The notes beneath the pieces are model-generated. The model made no database searches. It was not told the DNA's origin and saw nothing but the letters and a program-made list of their open reading frames with translations. From positions 1-6,447 of the forward strand of contig JAADHY010000479.1 in the NCBI GenBank assembly GCA_013151585.1: 6,447 nucleotides of DNA, written 5' to 3'. The DNA is from Planctomycetota bacterium (lineage in GTDB: Bacteria; Planctomycetota; Planctomycetia; Planctomycetales; Planctomycetaceae). The translations under genes and the position numbers were made by a program. Of the stretch, positions 6,442 to 6,447 are shown in pieces; the stretch's first letter is position 1, and each line of letters begins with the position of its first letter.

Positions 6442-6447
6442 TGCAGG

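Overview
The window is a GC-rich bacterial segment in which every supportable gene lies on the minus strand, so transcription runs from the right edge to the left. Family content suggests a planctomycete or a similar environmental heterotroph. The evidence is two Tat-exported enzymes with extended twin-arginine signals (a hydroxypyruvate-isomerase-like TIM barrel and a PHP/DUF3604-like hydrolase) and a secreted BNR-type beta-propeller of the polysaccharide-lyase-like kind. The taxonomic guess is inference from these families; no marker gene is present.

Layout in order of transcription: (A) 6447-6393 is a short leader with a candidate -10 element and a perfect inverted repeat. (B) 6392-4923 is a Sec-secreted BNR/beta-propeller protein. 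(C) 4922-4778 is a spacer ending in a clear Shine-Dalgarno. (D) 4777-3149 is a Tat-exported PHP-domain metallohydrolase. (E) After 42 bases, 3106-1178 is a cobalamin-binding radical SAM enzyme with the signature of the RiPP-maturation C-methyltransferase family. (F) 1181-9 is a Tat-type, hydroxypyruvate-isomerase-like TIM barrel whose longest reading starts at a GTG overlapping the radical SAM stop (GTGA).

D, E and F are packed like an operon; B is in the same direction but separated by about 145 bases. Three of the four products appear to be exported and belong to carbohydrate or phosphoester families. The fourth is a cytoplasmic B12/radical SAM enzyme of a family known for methylating peptides. 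No RiPP precursor gene, transporter or protease is visible in the window.

The mismatch between a peptide-maturase-type radical SAM enzyme and Tat-exported partners is the most interesting aspect. Either the precursor lies outside the window, or the enzyme acts on something else, possibly a folded Tat substrate before export. The radical SAM protein also ends in a segment that reads like a PqqD/RRE-type winged helix, which would fit peptide recognition. There are no RNA genes, mobile elements or CRISPR arrays that I can see.
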